Shown: positions 19,711-30,179 of the stretch, piece by piece
Numbering within the stretch: position 1 is the stretch's first letter
How the letters are laid out: every line of letters begins with the position of its first letter
Assembly: GCA_031216915.1 (NCBI GenBank)
Contig: CM062296.1
Coordinates: forward strand, 61,245,084 to 61,309,083
Reading direction: 5' to 3'
DNA length: 64,000 bases
DNA from: Pictodentalium vernedei
Taxonomy: Eukaryota; Mollusca; Scaphopoda; Dentaliida; Dentaliidae
The notes under the pieces: model-generated
Databases searched by the model: none
What the model saw: only the letters and a program-made list of their open reading frames with translations
What the model was told of the DNA's origin: nothing
Translations under genes and position numbers: made by a program

Positions 19711-20494
19711 TGTAACAAAATGCCCTCCACGGAGCGTGTCGGGTTAACCTCCGTGGGGTGCGTCGGAGTCATATGATTGCACTCGAAAGTCTTGGTTCCC
19801 GAAGTGTTAATGTGTTAATCAGAGTGGCCAAGTCCTACTTGGTAATAATTCTCTGTTGTATAAACTTTAATAAGTAAACGCTGTTTTCAAGCACAAGTTA
19901 TGTAAGTTTATTCATATTCCTAGTATATTTGCATTGCATAACATCAGTGCAACTGACCTAAAAAAGTACTCTGCACACTTACTATAAGTGGAGCACGAGA
20001 CACGAAATTAGACAATAGTCTGACCTAAAGTAACCTTACTAAGGTGTTTTCGACAGAATTTGCAATTATGACTGGCATATTAGCTAGTAAAAGCCTAACC
20101 TATAATAACCCCATCAGAATGCTTTTGACAGATTTTAGCATTGTATACTGACCCGACCTAACCTCAACACACCCAGTATCACTTTCAGCTCTGAGAATTG
20201 TGCAATCTAGCACGTTCGCTCGGTGGCACTGTCGGTTTTGAAATTGTACACCTACTAAATGCCAATGTCCTTTTAAATGCGAGAACGCATACTCTTAGCA
20301 TAGGATACCCACAGGATGCCCTACTATCCCGGAATGGAAGTAGGGGGTTAAGAAATACCTCTCCGCCATCTTGGGGTATAAGTGGTGTTCTGTGGTGTTT
20401 TATGACGTCAATTGAAACAAGATATGCACGACTATGTACGAATCAAACCGTATTTAAACCAATGGAATCACCCGAGACTTTTTCTCTCTTTGGT
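19711..20494 (+). repeat. 3' long terminal repeat, truncated
   Basis: It aligns without gaps to 4343-5126, about ten substitutions in 784 bp (roughly 98.7% identity). All are transitions and about seven are CG versus TG/CA. Alignment stops abruptly at 20494, just after the presumed start-site region, so the polyadenylation signal, U5 and the right target duplication are lost. Confidence 0.92.
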
Positions 20495-21197
20495 CTTATA
20501 TATATTTATTTATTAGTGTTTAAGGTCCCTTTCAGCATCTGTTGCTATCAAAGGTTGTCTCTTAGCAGTAGCACTAGATGATAAAAGTGACCTTATAGTC
20601 CAGTAAATAAATAATTAATAAATACTACAGCTATATACATAAGTTGAAGACCACAGAAAAAACCATGATGCTTCACATCTCCACTCAAGCTGACTGCGAA
20701 GCGATGCGAATGTTTCAACCATTGTGATAAGGTAATATTAGGTGTTCAGCGCTGTTCATACCAGGGCTGGGCCGTCGTGGGAGGGTTTTATTTAATTTCC
20801 TAACAGCAGGATTCTCTTAAGTGCGGGCCTTTCATTATACGGCAAGTTTTGACTTGACGTGCAGTGAAGGACCAGCGCATGAGAGAATCCGCCCTTAACT
20901 GGTTGAGTGCTAGATTATTTTTGGAAGTCAGAATATGGTCATATAGATTTGCATTATTAAAAATTATTGGAGAGTGCCTTAATCTATAACAAAACAAAAA
21001 TGCCTGATCCCCCTCCCCTCCCCCGCCTTGCTAGTACCGTTGGTCCCTCCCATCTGTGACTTATCGCAATGACCGTAACACTCACATTGTAGCCATCGCA
21101 TTAACTATAATATACATGAAATAAACATTCTCACTATATATACTTCAGATAAAAATAAAAGGGGATCAGTTATATATATCCCTTGGTTTGTTTTATT
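20495..21197. other. MULE interior between truncated LTR and transposase
   Basis: About 700 bp with no supported gene. The first ~90 bases (ATATTTATTTATTAG, then TTTAAGGTCCCTTTCAGCA) weakly resemble the reversed tail of the SINE family at 49.4 and 56.9 kb. A SINE insertion or recombination may have removed the LTR end. Confidence 0.4.
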
Positions 21198-23294
21198 TTA
21201 ATGTTTTTTTGCTCTTTCCGATCGTGACCTCTTTCTTTGACCAGGCTTCTTTGCAATTGAGTTCACTCTTGGGATTTGAAAATCTACTTTTGATGCTTTT
21301 ATAGTTTCACTTGGAGCATCTGTATATGTCTTGTGCTCCATAAACTTGGAGAAAATTTGGCTTTTATCTTTTTCCGACTTTGCTGCCCAGACGTCATGTG
21401 GAAACAAATATTTATGCATGCTTTTTGCAAGTTTATAGTTGCCTGTTCCATGTAGAGAACGTTTTAGGTCTAGCATTTGAAGATCTGTTACCCGCAGCAA
21501 TTTGTCAACTAATTCTGGTAGTTTTTTTAGATTTCCACTGAATGGCATGCTTCAAAACATTGTTCATTGACTCCGCTCCATTGATTTCCGCTCTGTGTGG
21601 GCTTGCACACATTTAACCAAATTGCATTCTTCAGTTTTTTATCGAAATACTTTTCAAACAATGGATATCTATCAAAATATTTCTGAAGGGCAGACGAATT
21701 TTCTTCAAATTCAAACGTATCATCGCTACCAACAAGACCTTCAGAATTAAAAAGTATTTGACTATTTTCTTCCTATCGCCGTCACTGCAACCTACTTTGT
21801 CTGCCAAGTATCGTTTTACATTGTCTTTCAAGTGCTTTGTGCACAACAGATGATTTGTGTTTGGAAATAAATCATTTATAGCTTTAGTCAAGCCCTTTTC
21901 TTCGTCGCTTCCAAAGTATATTTCAATGTTTGGTACAGATGTGAGACGATTTCTTAGGTGAAGTAAAAACAAAGAGTATGTCTCAAAGCTGGCGTCCCAG
22001 TGGAGAAACATCGGACCCAAGAATACTGGGTGGTCTGACGAGTCCCTTTTGATGACTTTGTAGTTTTTATACACCACCGTCGTGACAAAGCAAGCACCAA
22101 GATTAAAAGTTCTATCTAATCCCAAGACATTGTTTTTCAAGTTTGCTTTGAGATCTGCCATTTGTTCATCCGAATATAAAATAACACATGGTGGGGTCTC
22201 CTTAGAATGAATGATTTGTTGTACAGATGGATTGGTTCGCAGCATAGATATTAAAGCTAAGACCTCGTCGGCGACATTCGTTCTACCAACTGATTGAGTT
22301 TCAATTTTTGACTCCCTATACTTTTTGTCACGAATTTGTCTCATAGACTTGGGGCCATCAATGCTGTCGTTCGCAACCATATCGTGATAAACGTCTTTTG
22401 GGGTTGATGTTTTTGCCCTATTTGCGGCTTCTTTCAAAACTTTAGGTGCAGTTCTGTAGTAATGCTCCCCAGTTTTTGAATTTCCATGCGGCAACGTTTT
22501 AGTTTTAGTTCCACAATATTCTATCAGCACATTGCCAGCTTTGTCACCATCAATAAATGTTACTCTTTTTTATAATTTGGGTCACCTTTCAGTTTTGTAT
22601 AATATCTATGAATTTTGATAGTTTTTTGTGGGTCAGGTTGGGGTACTACCTCTACAAACTGAGTCTGGTTTTGTGATTTTGTTTGTATGCAGTATAATTC
22701 ATTTCTAAGATAAACGGTCTTAAGTTTTCCGGATTCAGTCTCCATAAAGATCTGATTCACGGTATTTCCAGCGGAACTGTCCCACACACCATAATCATCC
22801 GGAAATGTTCTTTTAGTTCCACTTAACTGAGTGATTCCGTGAGTCACAATATATACATTGTTTTTAGGCCCATGTGGTATGCAGTCTAAAACACAGTTTG
22901 TTTTTTTCAAAATAGAATATGCCCCGTCTATTGAAAGGAATTTGTTTTGTACTGGTAGTTTAAAAATACCGAACTCCAAACAGCTATTTACACCACTGTG
23001 GGTATTATCACGATAACCAATTTCATTATCACTGCTGACATTAACACTCTCATCAGCTGAAACACTTTCATCACTTTCAGTAAAACATTCACTTGAAATA
23101 CTAATATTTTCATTGCTATCAGAACTGAGGGATGACAAGTCACTATCTGGACCAGTAGAAGACGATTGACTTGAAGATGATATTCTCCGACGTTTGAAGA
23201 GAGGTTTTTTAACACCCTGTTTTGGGGTCTTCACCAAAGGAACAAAGTGATTCAAGGCTTTTACATGTTTTGTATATCTGGACATCGCCATCAC
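21198..23294 (-). pseudogene. MULE-type transposase, at least three frameshifts
   Basis: Reading on the minus strand from ATG 23294, the first part has a Ser/Asp-rich N-terminus and a basic KRRRISSSSQ patch. Frame changes occur in A-runs or nearby: around 22566, around 21755 and around 21525. The core motifs are in MULE order: GLDRTF (first Asp), FGSDEEKGL (second Asp), LLCTKHL (the CXXH motif that follows it in MULEs) and, in the third frame near 21550-21570, NGAESMNNVLK (catalytic Glu). It ends with a basic Lys/Arg tail (KKPGQRKRSRSERAKKH) at 21198. Such enzymes cut and paste the transposon at its inverted repeats. The breaks mean this copy is dead, and the exact subfamily is not determined. 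Confidence 0.82.
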
Positions 23295-23408
23295 GCGACA
23301 AATCAGCGGATGGCAAAAGAGTTATTTTTATTAGAAAGTAAAAAGAAAAAAATGTCGAAATCGTACATAGACACTGTCCTTTGGCATGCACGTATCTTGG
23401 GGTTGAGT

Positions 23409-23594
23409 ACCCCGAAAAGCATGCGACGGGGGAGGGGGTTAACGTATTGTTTAAAAGGGACGTATCTTGGTGTTAAGGGTTAAAATATAAAAATAAAGGA
23501 GGAGTGGTCCGAAAAGCATGCGGCAGCAGAGGGGGTTAACGTATTGGATAAGGGAGCGTATCTTGAGGTTAAGGGTTAAAGTATAAAAATAAAG
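23409..23594. repeat. Two tandem ~95 bp repeats upstream of MULE transposase
   Basis: Each unit holds 'ccgaaaagcatgcg', 'gagggggttaacgtattg', 'cgtatctt', 'gttaagggttaaa' and 'tataaaaataaag'. They lie between the transposase start and the right terminal repeat, so they may be promoter or transposase-binding sequences (inference). Confidence 0.65.
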
Positions 23595-23609
23595 TTAGGT
23601 CCGGTACTC

Positions 23610-23684
23610 TTCTATGGGGTACCTGTCATGCTCTATGGGGTTCTATGGGGTATCTATGGGGTTCTATGGGGTTCTATGGGGTAT

Positions 23685-23716
<32 letters not shown>

Positions 23717-23727
23717 TCGTCGAACCG
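23610..23727 (-). repeat. MULE right terminal inverted repeat
   Basis: This is the inverted copy of 4141-4248, containing about eight GGTTCTATGGGG-type units and ending 'ggggtaaatcgtcgaaccg'. The 8-mer AATTTTTC follows. Confidence 0.85.
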
Positions 23728-24097
23728 AATTTTTCTATATACCATGCAACAGAGTTTGGGGTGCCATCTGGCGGCGTGGCTCTCCTAAAATGTTGCAAAC
23801 GCTTCTCGAGAACCTCGTTGCAAGCTCTTGAAATTTGTTTAGAAAATATTATAAATTAAAGTGAAATTAGCCGATTGCGAATCTACCATCTTTGTCCGTT
23901 AATGACATGCAAGGTCACAGGTGACAAGTAGTCAACAAAGTTACTTTTCAACCCAACTGATTTTAGAGTGTAGCATTGGTGACAGGTCATATTTTATCAG
24001 TATAGCAGAATTGTTTACCACGGTAAACAAGCACCTCCTCACTTCCCTCGGTTCCAAGTTAACAGGCTGAACTCACAACATGGTCGTAACCTGACGC

Positions 24098-24231
24098 ACA
24101 CTCTAAAATCAGTCGGGTTGAGAAAATTAACCCAAATTGACTGGGTTGAGTGAATATGAACCAAATTGGGTTCATATTTACTCAACCCAGTCGATTTGAG
24201 TTACATTTCAACCCAACTTATTTCAGAGTGT
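24098..24231. mobile_element. Foldback MITE with ~24 bp inverted ends
   Basis: The ends ACACTCTAAAATCAGTCGGG and its inverted partner (finishing ATTTCAGAGTGT) enclose a near-perfect hairpin with 'gggttgagtgaatatgaaccaaa'. A solitary half of the same end lies at about 23945-23975. It has no coding sequence. Confidence 0.7.
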
Positions 24232-24549
24232 ACATGTAAAGGGAAAATGTATTGTGGTGCTGTTCTGGGTTCTCCGTTTCACAATGCTACCCATGCTTTG
24301 TCATGGGTGGTATTGCAAAACGGAGAAGCAAGAACATTTTTCTAAAGAAAATAATTACCAACAACTGACGCTCGATCTTGCCAGGGTGAGATTACGAGTT
24401 ATATAGTTCTTAGTAATTATTATTACCCAAATTCTGTTACAGAGTTGTGGGAGAGGGTGGGTGGGATGGGGGTCATTTTATTTTTAAACATTGTTCATAT
24501 TTCCGGAGGGGTGGGGACAAGGGAAGTGTTGTCTATTTTTAATAGCCAC

Positions 24550-24682
24550 GCCCTTATGAAAAGGTACCATGGTAAACCATGGTTAGTCCCAAAACCCCAC
24601 AGTATTACCATAGTTTACCACGGTAATACCGTGGGATTTTGGAACTTACCATGGTTTACCATGGTACGTGTTTTATAAGGCG
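24550..24682. mobile_element. Foldback element with ~45 bp arms
   Basis: The left arm 'cttatgaaaaggtaccatgg' pairs with the right arm 'ccatggtacgtgttttataa'; both arms are rich in TACCATGGT. It could form a cruciform. It has no coding sequence. Confidence 0.65.
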
Positions 24683-24785
24683 GATAAACTCGGTCTAGGT
24701 CTATACATATAATTACTTACGTTCGTTTTGAAATAGGACGCAATCCATCTACAAGTGACTTTTATTATTTTTTTTTCATTTCACA

Positions 24786-25178
24786 GAAATTCAGAAAGAG
24801 ATGCAATCCTTCATTTTAAAAGGCGTTTGGGCTGTGGGAATGCATCATTATGGTCCAAAGGCTCTTCGAGTCGATTGTCGATACCAGGCTCAGAGGGATT
24901 TAGGGAACAAGCACGATGTTAACGCAGTTAAAGTACAAGAGTACCCCCATGGACCAGTTAGGGCTTATCTGCGCAGAGACTGTGCGGCAAAACTGGCCAA
25001 AGTTCTCAGCATGGGAATATTTGAAGATATATTCTATCTCATGCCAAAGGATGAGCCAATGATCATTCAAAGGAAGCCACAGCAGTCCTGCAATTTGGGG
25101 TTTCGAGTTGTGAAGTCGAGAGCATCTGACGTCGAGAAAGTGTTACAGGAGCTCGGTTTCAATTTCAAAGCCTTGTGA
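24786..25178 (+). CDS. HIRAN-domain protein, single exon-like ORF (125 aa)
   Basis: ATG 24801 follows a strong splice-acceptor pattern (T-rich tract, TTTCACAG, cleavage after 24786), so this may be the last exon of a longer gene or a domesticated piece. Residues ~5-75 match the HIRAN pattern: LKGVWAVGMHHY, an Arg/Gln-rich turn, NKHDVNAVKV (the conserved N..D.NAV motif), then VRAYLRRDCAAKLAKVL. HIRAN domains in Rad5/HLTF-type helicases bind 3' single-stranded DNA ends; solitary HIRAN proteins are common in transposons and invertebrate genomes. No helicase motifs are seen nearby. The reading frame is open to TGA at 25176-25178. Expression and partners are unknown. Confidence 0.6.
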   Translation, partial: EIQKEMQSFILKGVWAVGMHHYGPKALRVDCRYQAQRDLGNKHDVNAVKVQEYPHGPVRAYLRRDCAAKLAKVLSMGIFEDIFYLMPKDEPMIIQRKPQQSCNLGFRVVKSRASDVEKVLQELGFNFKAL

Positions 25179-25890
25179 AAGCCCAAATCTGTCTTTCCAA
25201 CTGACTTTTTTTAAAAACTACTGTGTGACCGAAGTCACCCACCCGCTGACCGAAGTTACAAGATTTGCGACCGAAGTTACTATCCTTCCCCCGCAGTCTA
25301 AATAACACTCATTATTTGGAGTTGTCCAACGATACATCAGACACACTGGTTTCGATTTTGAAAAGAAAATGCCGACAGATGGCGTGCCGATTATGGTTAG
25401 CGACACAATCGTATTGCTCCGTTGTTACGAATTGATTCTCGGCGAAGTGACCGAATTTACAGGATTTTACTCTAAATTACACTCCCTCCGTGTTTTGGTA
25501 AACAATGTTTTAATTCCTGGATGATTTAGGCTTTGCAACCAGAATAGAACTGAATTCATCTTCAAGTCAATGTCGCCCACCTCGCCTGACCAACATCTGG
25601 AGGTAGGGATTCTGATATTTAGTATGTTTCTCCAAAAACGACAATTTTAAAAGCCTAAATACCAACCTCCCCAGAACCGACCTCTAACTGTCTAAATAAC
25701 ATTTGCACACTGATAATGATTCCTGAGAAAATATTTCATTTCTACTAATTCTAGTTTGTTTTAGCATTCAAAAGGAAACTGAAATTGAATTTATTACAAA
25801 ATGTGTGATTGCATAAATTCTGTCTGTCCGCCCATCCATCCATCCATCAGTGAGTTGGACAACTCATAGCCTGGACGATCGTGCCTCTGC
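25179..25890. other. No gene seen
   Basis: About 700 bp without supported features. The 12-mer GACCGAAGTTAC and near variants occur four times between 25225 and 25460 at irregular spacing. Confidence 0.5.
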
Positions 25891-25894
25891 CTCT

Positions 25895-27050
25895 GGCAAT
25901 TGGTACCTTTTTCTGGACAATTTGTACCTTTCCCAGGACAATTTGTACCTCCTTCTGGACGATTCGTACCCCTCCTCTGGGCATTATCCAGCAGTTTGTA
26001 TCCCCTCTGGACAATTGGTATCCTCTTCTGCAAATTCATACCCTGCTTCATTAACCCCCCTCTGAAAAAATATACATGGAGATGGGGTTGGGAGAGGATT
26101 ATAAACTTGGAGAAAGGATAAAAAAAGGTGATGTCATTTCTTTTATTTTAAAAAGACACAGAATATCAAATTTCATTACTTAAAGTAAAAAGCACGTAGA
26201 CACTTAAAATATTCAACGTCACAACAGTAAAAAGAAAATGCTCTATTGAGGGAGCTTAGAATTAAAAACGCCGAAAAGAAAATGCTCTATTGAGGCAGCT
26301 CAGAATTAAATTAATTAAATTAATAAGGCAGCACACTCTTTAACTTATTATATGGGGCGTCATGAAATTATTTATTGTTAGATCTTCATCAATTTAAAGA
26401 ATTATTGTGGCTTCATTAAAAAAATAGTGTTTTAACTGTAAAACTACATCCATTACTATCTACTATAAATTTTCTTTTACCATGTTCGAACCCGAAGTTG
26501 ATAATACTAGAGATCACTTTTTCACTTGAGCTGTTACAGTTAAAACTAGAAGTCCTGTCACGAATAGTGCGCTTATCTAGGCTTAATTGCGCGTTGGAAT
26601 TGCGAGCAATTGCCATATCGAATGGCATCGAAAGAACGGCAGGTTCTCCTGGTTACTCATAGCAAACACATGCAATGTTTTTGCCAATGGACCTCCGGGT
26701 TACCCGGAGGTCCATTGGCTGAAACATTGCTTGTACACAGGCCATATGTACAGAATTTGATAGCTTTACTTGGGCCATAACGCGCACACTAACGCGCATA
26801 TCAACGTGTTATTTCTGCGCATTTCATGACAGGACTTCTAGTTTTAACTGTAAGCGATGGTTCACCCATTGACGTTTCATTTCTATGCATAAATCTTGTT
26901 TTGATTGGTTGTTTCATGCATATGTTACTTGAGACAACTTGTACCAACAAGGAGACAATTCATACCTTTTACTGGGACAATTTGTAGATTTTGTCTAGAC
27001 AATGTGTTCCTCATTGTCAAGACAATTTGTACCCCCCCCCCCCCCCCCCG
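25895..27050. repeat. Short minisatellite (~22-26 bp units) split by a MITE
   Basis: Units of the form 'ggacaatttgtaccttt' repeat about seven times at 25895-26045 and again, more degenerate, at 26935-27035, ending in a C-run of 15. The two blocks are separated by a 42-bp tandem duplication (26233-26310) and the 314-bp MITE at 26537-26850. Open frames over the array (GQFVP repeats) are by-products. Confidence 0.65.
26537..26850 (+). mobile_element. 314-bp TA-flanked MITE, copy 1
   Basis: Ends CAGTTAAAACTAGAAGTCCT and the exact inverted partner, flanked by TA on both sides (26535-26536, 26851-26852). The centre holds the palindrome CAATGGACCTCCGGG and its mirror. It has no coding sequence. TA duplication suggests Tc1/mariner-type mobilisation. 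Confidence 0.9.
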
Positions 27051-28348
27051 ATTTGTGGTATGAATCGTCCAGGGTGCAAGTAGTCCAAGAACCATCCATC
27101 ACAGACAGCGATTCTTTGCTTTTCATTTTCCCTGTTGTACATGTACATTTTCAGTAACTGGCTTTTGACTATTTTTCACACTGTAACCCCCTCCACCTTA
27201 CATACATACACAAATATATTAAACATTAAAGGGCACTATCTTTTTGAAGCAAATATCTGATTCGTCCTCTCTGGAAAACATACATGTACATTGTATTTTC
27301 CTTAATTATACTCCTTTTATCAAAATGGGTCATGAGTGTCTGTAGGGATTAAATCCAAGGTTGTAAAAGTGCCGTACTTGCAGCATAAGCACGGCACTAC
27401 AGAATCAATATTTGATGGTTTTAGGCATTTTAATGGTGCTATGCGATACCACATGAGCTGTACTGTCATGCTGTTGGAGAAAATCAATGTGTAATGTTTT
27501 GTCAGAGACATACCAATGACTCTTGGTGCCTTAATTAAGAAATCTGAGGGATTTTTTAAAAAAAAATATTTTTACAAAAGTTGCAAAATATTCATCAAAC
27601 ACAATGTGAAATATCTTAAGAAGCCAGAATGTGATCTAAAAACTATCACAAATGGGCAATTTAATATCATAACAGATTTGTTTTGTGTCAACATCAATTA
27701 ATTTATGAATTATATCATCATGAAAGTGGGTATGCTGGGGGTCTAGGGGACACTTTCAGGGCTATATTTTACCACATCAATATGTAGAAGAAAATTTGAC
27801 ATCATTTGTAAGGATAAAATGGCACAGTCTATTGATATTGGTGATTTATATAGCTGCAACCCCAGTTTTTAAAACAAAATTGACATTCATTTTGTTTGTG
27901 TGGTGGGGGAGTGGGGGGGAGGGGGTTGTTGAGCACCACTCTTTCTCTTGCAGTATGGTTAAATGAGACAGATTTTTCCCCAAACTATTGTCTGCTGATG
28001 TAGAATTTAGTTTTATTTTGGGGTTGGGGTAGTTTTCAAAGAAAGCAGTGAATTCTCATGCAGAAATGACTCTTTTATCAAATGAAAGTGGTAAAATGTA
28101 TCTTTGGAAGGATTAGAATGTAGGTTAAAATCACACCCCCCCCCCCCCCCCTCAATTTTTGAAGGTAGTACCACAATCTCCCACATTATTTTAAGAGCAG
28201 TACAAAAATCCCCTTCCTAGCCTTTTACACCAAAAGGTTAAAAGGTGGACCAAGAGGATTTAAAAATTTATGTATTTAATTTGTAAATTACATAAACACT
28301 CATCACTGTTTACAAGAAAACATGCCTCAATAACTATTTGTCAAGACA

Positions 28349-28530
28349 ATTATTTATTTATTTATTGGAGTTCAAGGACACTTTCAACAGCCAGTGTCAC
28401 CTCATGTTGGACAGTTTTACGGGTGGAGGAAGCTAAAGTGCACAGAGAGAACCACTTGGCAACAGTGCTAACTCCACACAAGCAAGGTTAGCATTGATTG
28501 AAGCGACAAGTGCTCGGCTTCGAGTGGTAA
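28349..28530 (-). repeat. SINE-like fragment, antisense
   Basis: The plus strand starts TTATTTATTTATTGGAGTT then 'ggacactttcaacagccag' and 'ggacagttttacgggtggagga'. This is the reverse of the tail region of the SINE family at 49440-49757 and 56894-57215. Confidence 0.65.
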
Positions 28531-28781
28531 AAAGCTTTGGGTATTTTTGTATGGCTTTAAATATACTTCTAACAAATTGGGGGGGGGGGGGGGATTTTTG
28601 TTCACCAGAAATTTCGGAGGGAGGAATTTCTGTTCACCTGAAACAAACATGGGGGAGGGGGGATTTTTGTGCATTGTGTGTAAATGATTGGGGGGGGGGG
28701 ATTTTTGTTAGGGAAAAGTTTTGTAGGTTACCCTTTGGAAGGTTTAGGGTTGATTATAGGAAATACATACATGTAAATATA

Positions 28782-29095
28782 CAGTTAAAACTAGAAGTCC
28801 TGTCACGAATTGTGCGCTTATCTAGGCTTAATTGCACGTTGGAATTGCGCGCAATTGTCATATTGAATGGCATCCAAAGCACGGCAGGTTCTCCTGGTTA
28901 CTCATAGCAAACACATGCAATGTTTCTTCCAATGGACCTCCGGGTTTCCCGGAGGTCCATTGGCTGAAACATTGCTTGTGCACAGGCCATATTTACATAA
29001 TTTGATAGCTTTACTTGGGACATAACGCGCACATTAACGCGCATATCAGCGTGCTATTTCTGCGCATTTCATGACAGGACTTCTAGTTTTAACTG
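28782..29095 (+). mobile_element. 314-bp TA-flanked MITE, copy 2
   Basis: Same ends, length and orientation as copy 1, flanked by TA (28780-28781 and 29096-29097). It is inserted inside segmental repeat unit A. Confidence 0.9.
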
Positions 29096-29536
29096 TACAT
29101 GTATTTTGGCTTCCAACACTGATTTAATTATATTTTTTTGGATATTACACATATTTCACATGTAAATGTTCATTCGAGAACCACAGACCGAATAATACTG
29201 TTTTTTTTTTGGAAAAGTTATATTTTTTTCACAGTCAGCAATGAAGGCTGATATATTGCCAAAAATAATGCAGTTAAATGCATCTTGAGCAAGTGTGGCA
29301 TCCAGAACTGAGAAGCACACTATAACCTCTGGCAAATGCCAAATACACATGTAACCACCTATTTTACCCTATTAACACATTTAATTAAACCATGGTTTCC
29401 CCTCATATTACTTGTGATAGAGGGGATTCCAATTATATTCCAATCCTCTCCCAAATCACCATCCAAACACTTAGCCAGAAAACCCATATTAAACATGTCT
29501 TCACCGGAAAATAGAAGTTTTCTCCATATTGTGATA

Positions 29537-29770
29537 ACCCTTTAGCTTACATGAAAATATATGACTTTTGAATAACTAATTTCTTTTCATTTTTTGTGCC
29601 AAAACATAGCTATGGACTCCCTCCCCCAACTGGATAGAGCTGAATGAGCTCATTCCAATGAGGGGGTCATAAGATATGTTTTTGACGCAAAAAAAAAATG
29701 CAAAAATAATTAACATTGAATGTCAATTTTGGTGAATGGTGCTAGCCTGTTTTGGCCATTACAATGAGTG
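29537..29770. mobile_element. Degenerate piggyBac-type MITE
   Basis: Resembles the 220-245 bp TTAA MITE family ('aaccctttagctt', 'atgagctcattccaatgaggg', 'ttttggccattac'), but the terminal TTAA and right end are decayed. Confidence 0.5.
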
Positions 29771-30179
29771 AGTGAGTAAATATGTTAAAAAACACAATTT
29801 CTTCATTCAGAGAGTATTTAGGAAGATAAATTTTGGGAAAGGGGGTTGGGTGGGGGGGGGGGTTACAGTGGGGAAAGTAACAAAGCTGCAAATGTGAATG
29901 AATGGCTTTTGTGCACAGCTACCAATATGATAGTCTGATACTAGTGTTGTCAGGTTCCCCATGTTGTAGCACAAAACTACATTAACAATTGTCCCTCTAC
30001 CACCCATACTGAACCCCTCAGCTGATGAGAAAGTAAACAGCATACACTCTCAGTTTCCTATGATTTGCTTTAGAACTGCAGCACTCAGGTCCACTGAGTT
30101 TTTTTTCTGTTTGACAATCCTGTCCTGGCTCTTCTCACTATATTTTTCATTGTATGTCAGTCAGTATTCCTATGTACAT

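Larger units (their letters stand above)
4343..20494 (+). mobile_element. Complex Ty3/gypsy-type LTR retroelement with env, macro domain and two RING genes
   Basis: Two direct repeats starting TGTAAC bound the element (4343 and 19711). Between them, on the plus strand, lie Gag, Pol (macro domain, protease, RT, RNase H, integrase), an F-type Env, an acidic accessory region and two RING-type genes. The protease-RT-RNase H-integrase order and the GPY/F-like tail are those of Metaviridae, and the Env type is that of errantiviruses. At >16 kb it is far longer than the usual 5-9 kb for such elements. The surplus is the region between integrase and 3' LTR plus the long protease-upstream insert. All main frames except the first RING gene carry lesions, so this copy should be unable to move alone. 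Confidence 0.93.
4141..23727 (-). mobile_element. Mutator-like (MULE) DNA transposon enclosing an LTR element
   Basis: Inverted repeats of about 110 bp face each other across 19.6 kb (4141-4248 and 23610-23727). They begin GGGTTCGACGATTTACCCCA on the left, with the matching inverted end on the right. Flanking 8-mers AATTTTTT (4133-4140) and AATTTTTC (23728-23735) match at seven of eight positions, within the 8-10 bp range usual for MULEs. A broken transposase with MULE catalytic motifs lies inside the right end on the minus strand. The LTR element at 4343-20494 was therefore probably inserted into this transposon. Removing it leaves about 3.4 kb, an ordinary MULE size. Confidence 0.75.
27100..30130. 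repeat. Diverged segmental repeat, unit A
   Basis: About 3 kb of non-coding sequence recurs in pieces at 30180-31880 (unit B), 33060-34080 (unit C) and 3080-3960. Shared phrases include 'ttttcagtaactgg', 'aaatccaaggttgt', 'accatgaatgactct'-like stretches, 'gctgcaaccccaattttt' and 'gaatgaatggcttttgtgcacagc'. It contains poly-C and poly-G tracts, a SINE-like fragment and MITE copy 2. No gene is seen. Confidence 0.7.

Noticed and set aside
25794..26121. Proteins with GQFVP-type peptide repeats on both strands
   Set aside because: They are translations of a ~24-bp minisatellite.
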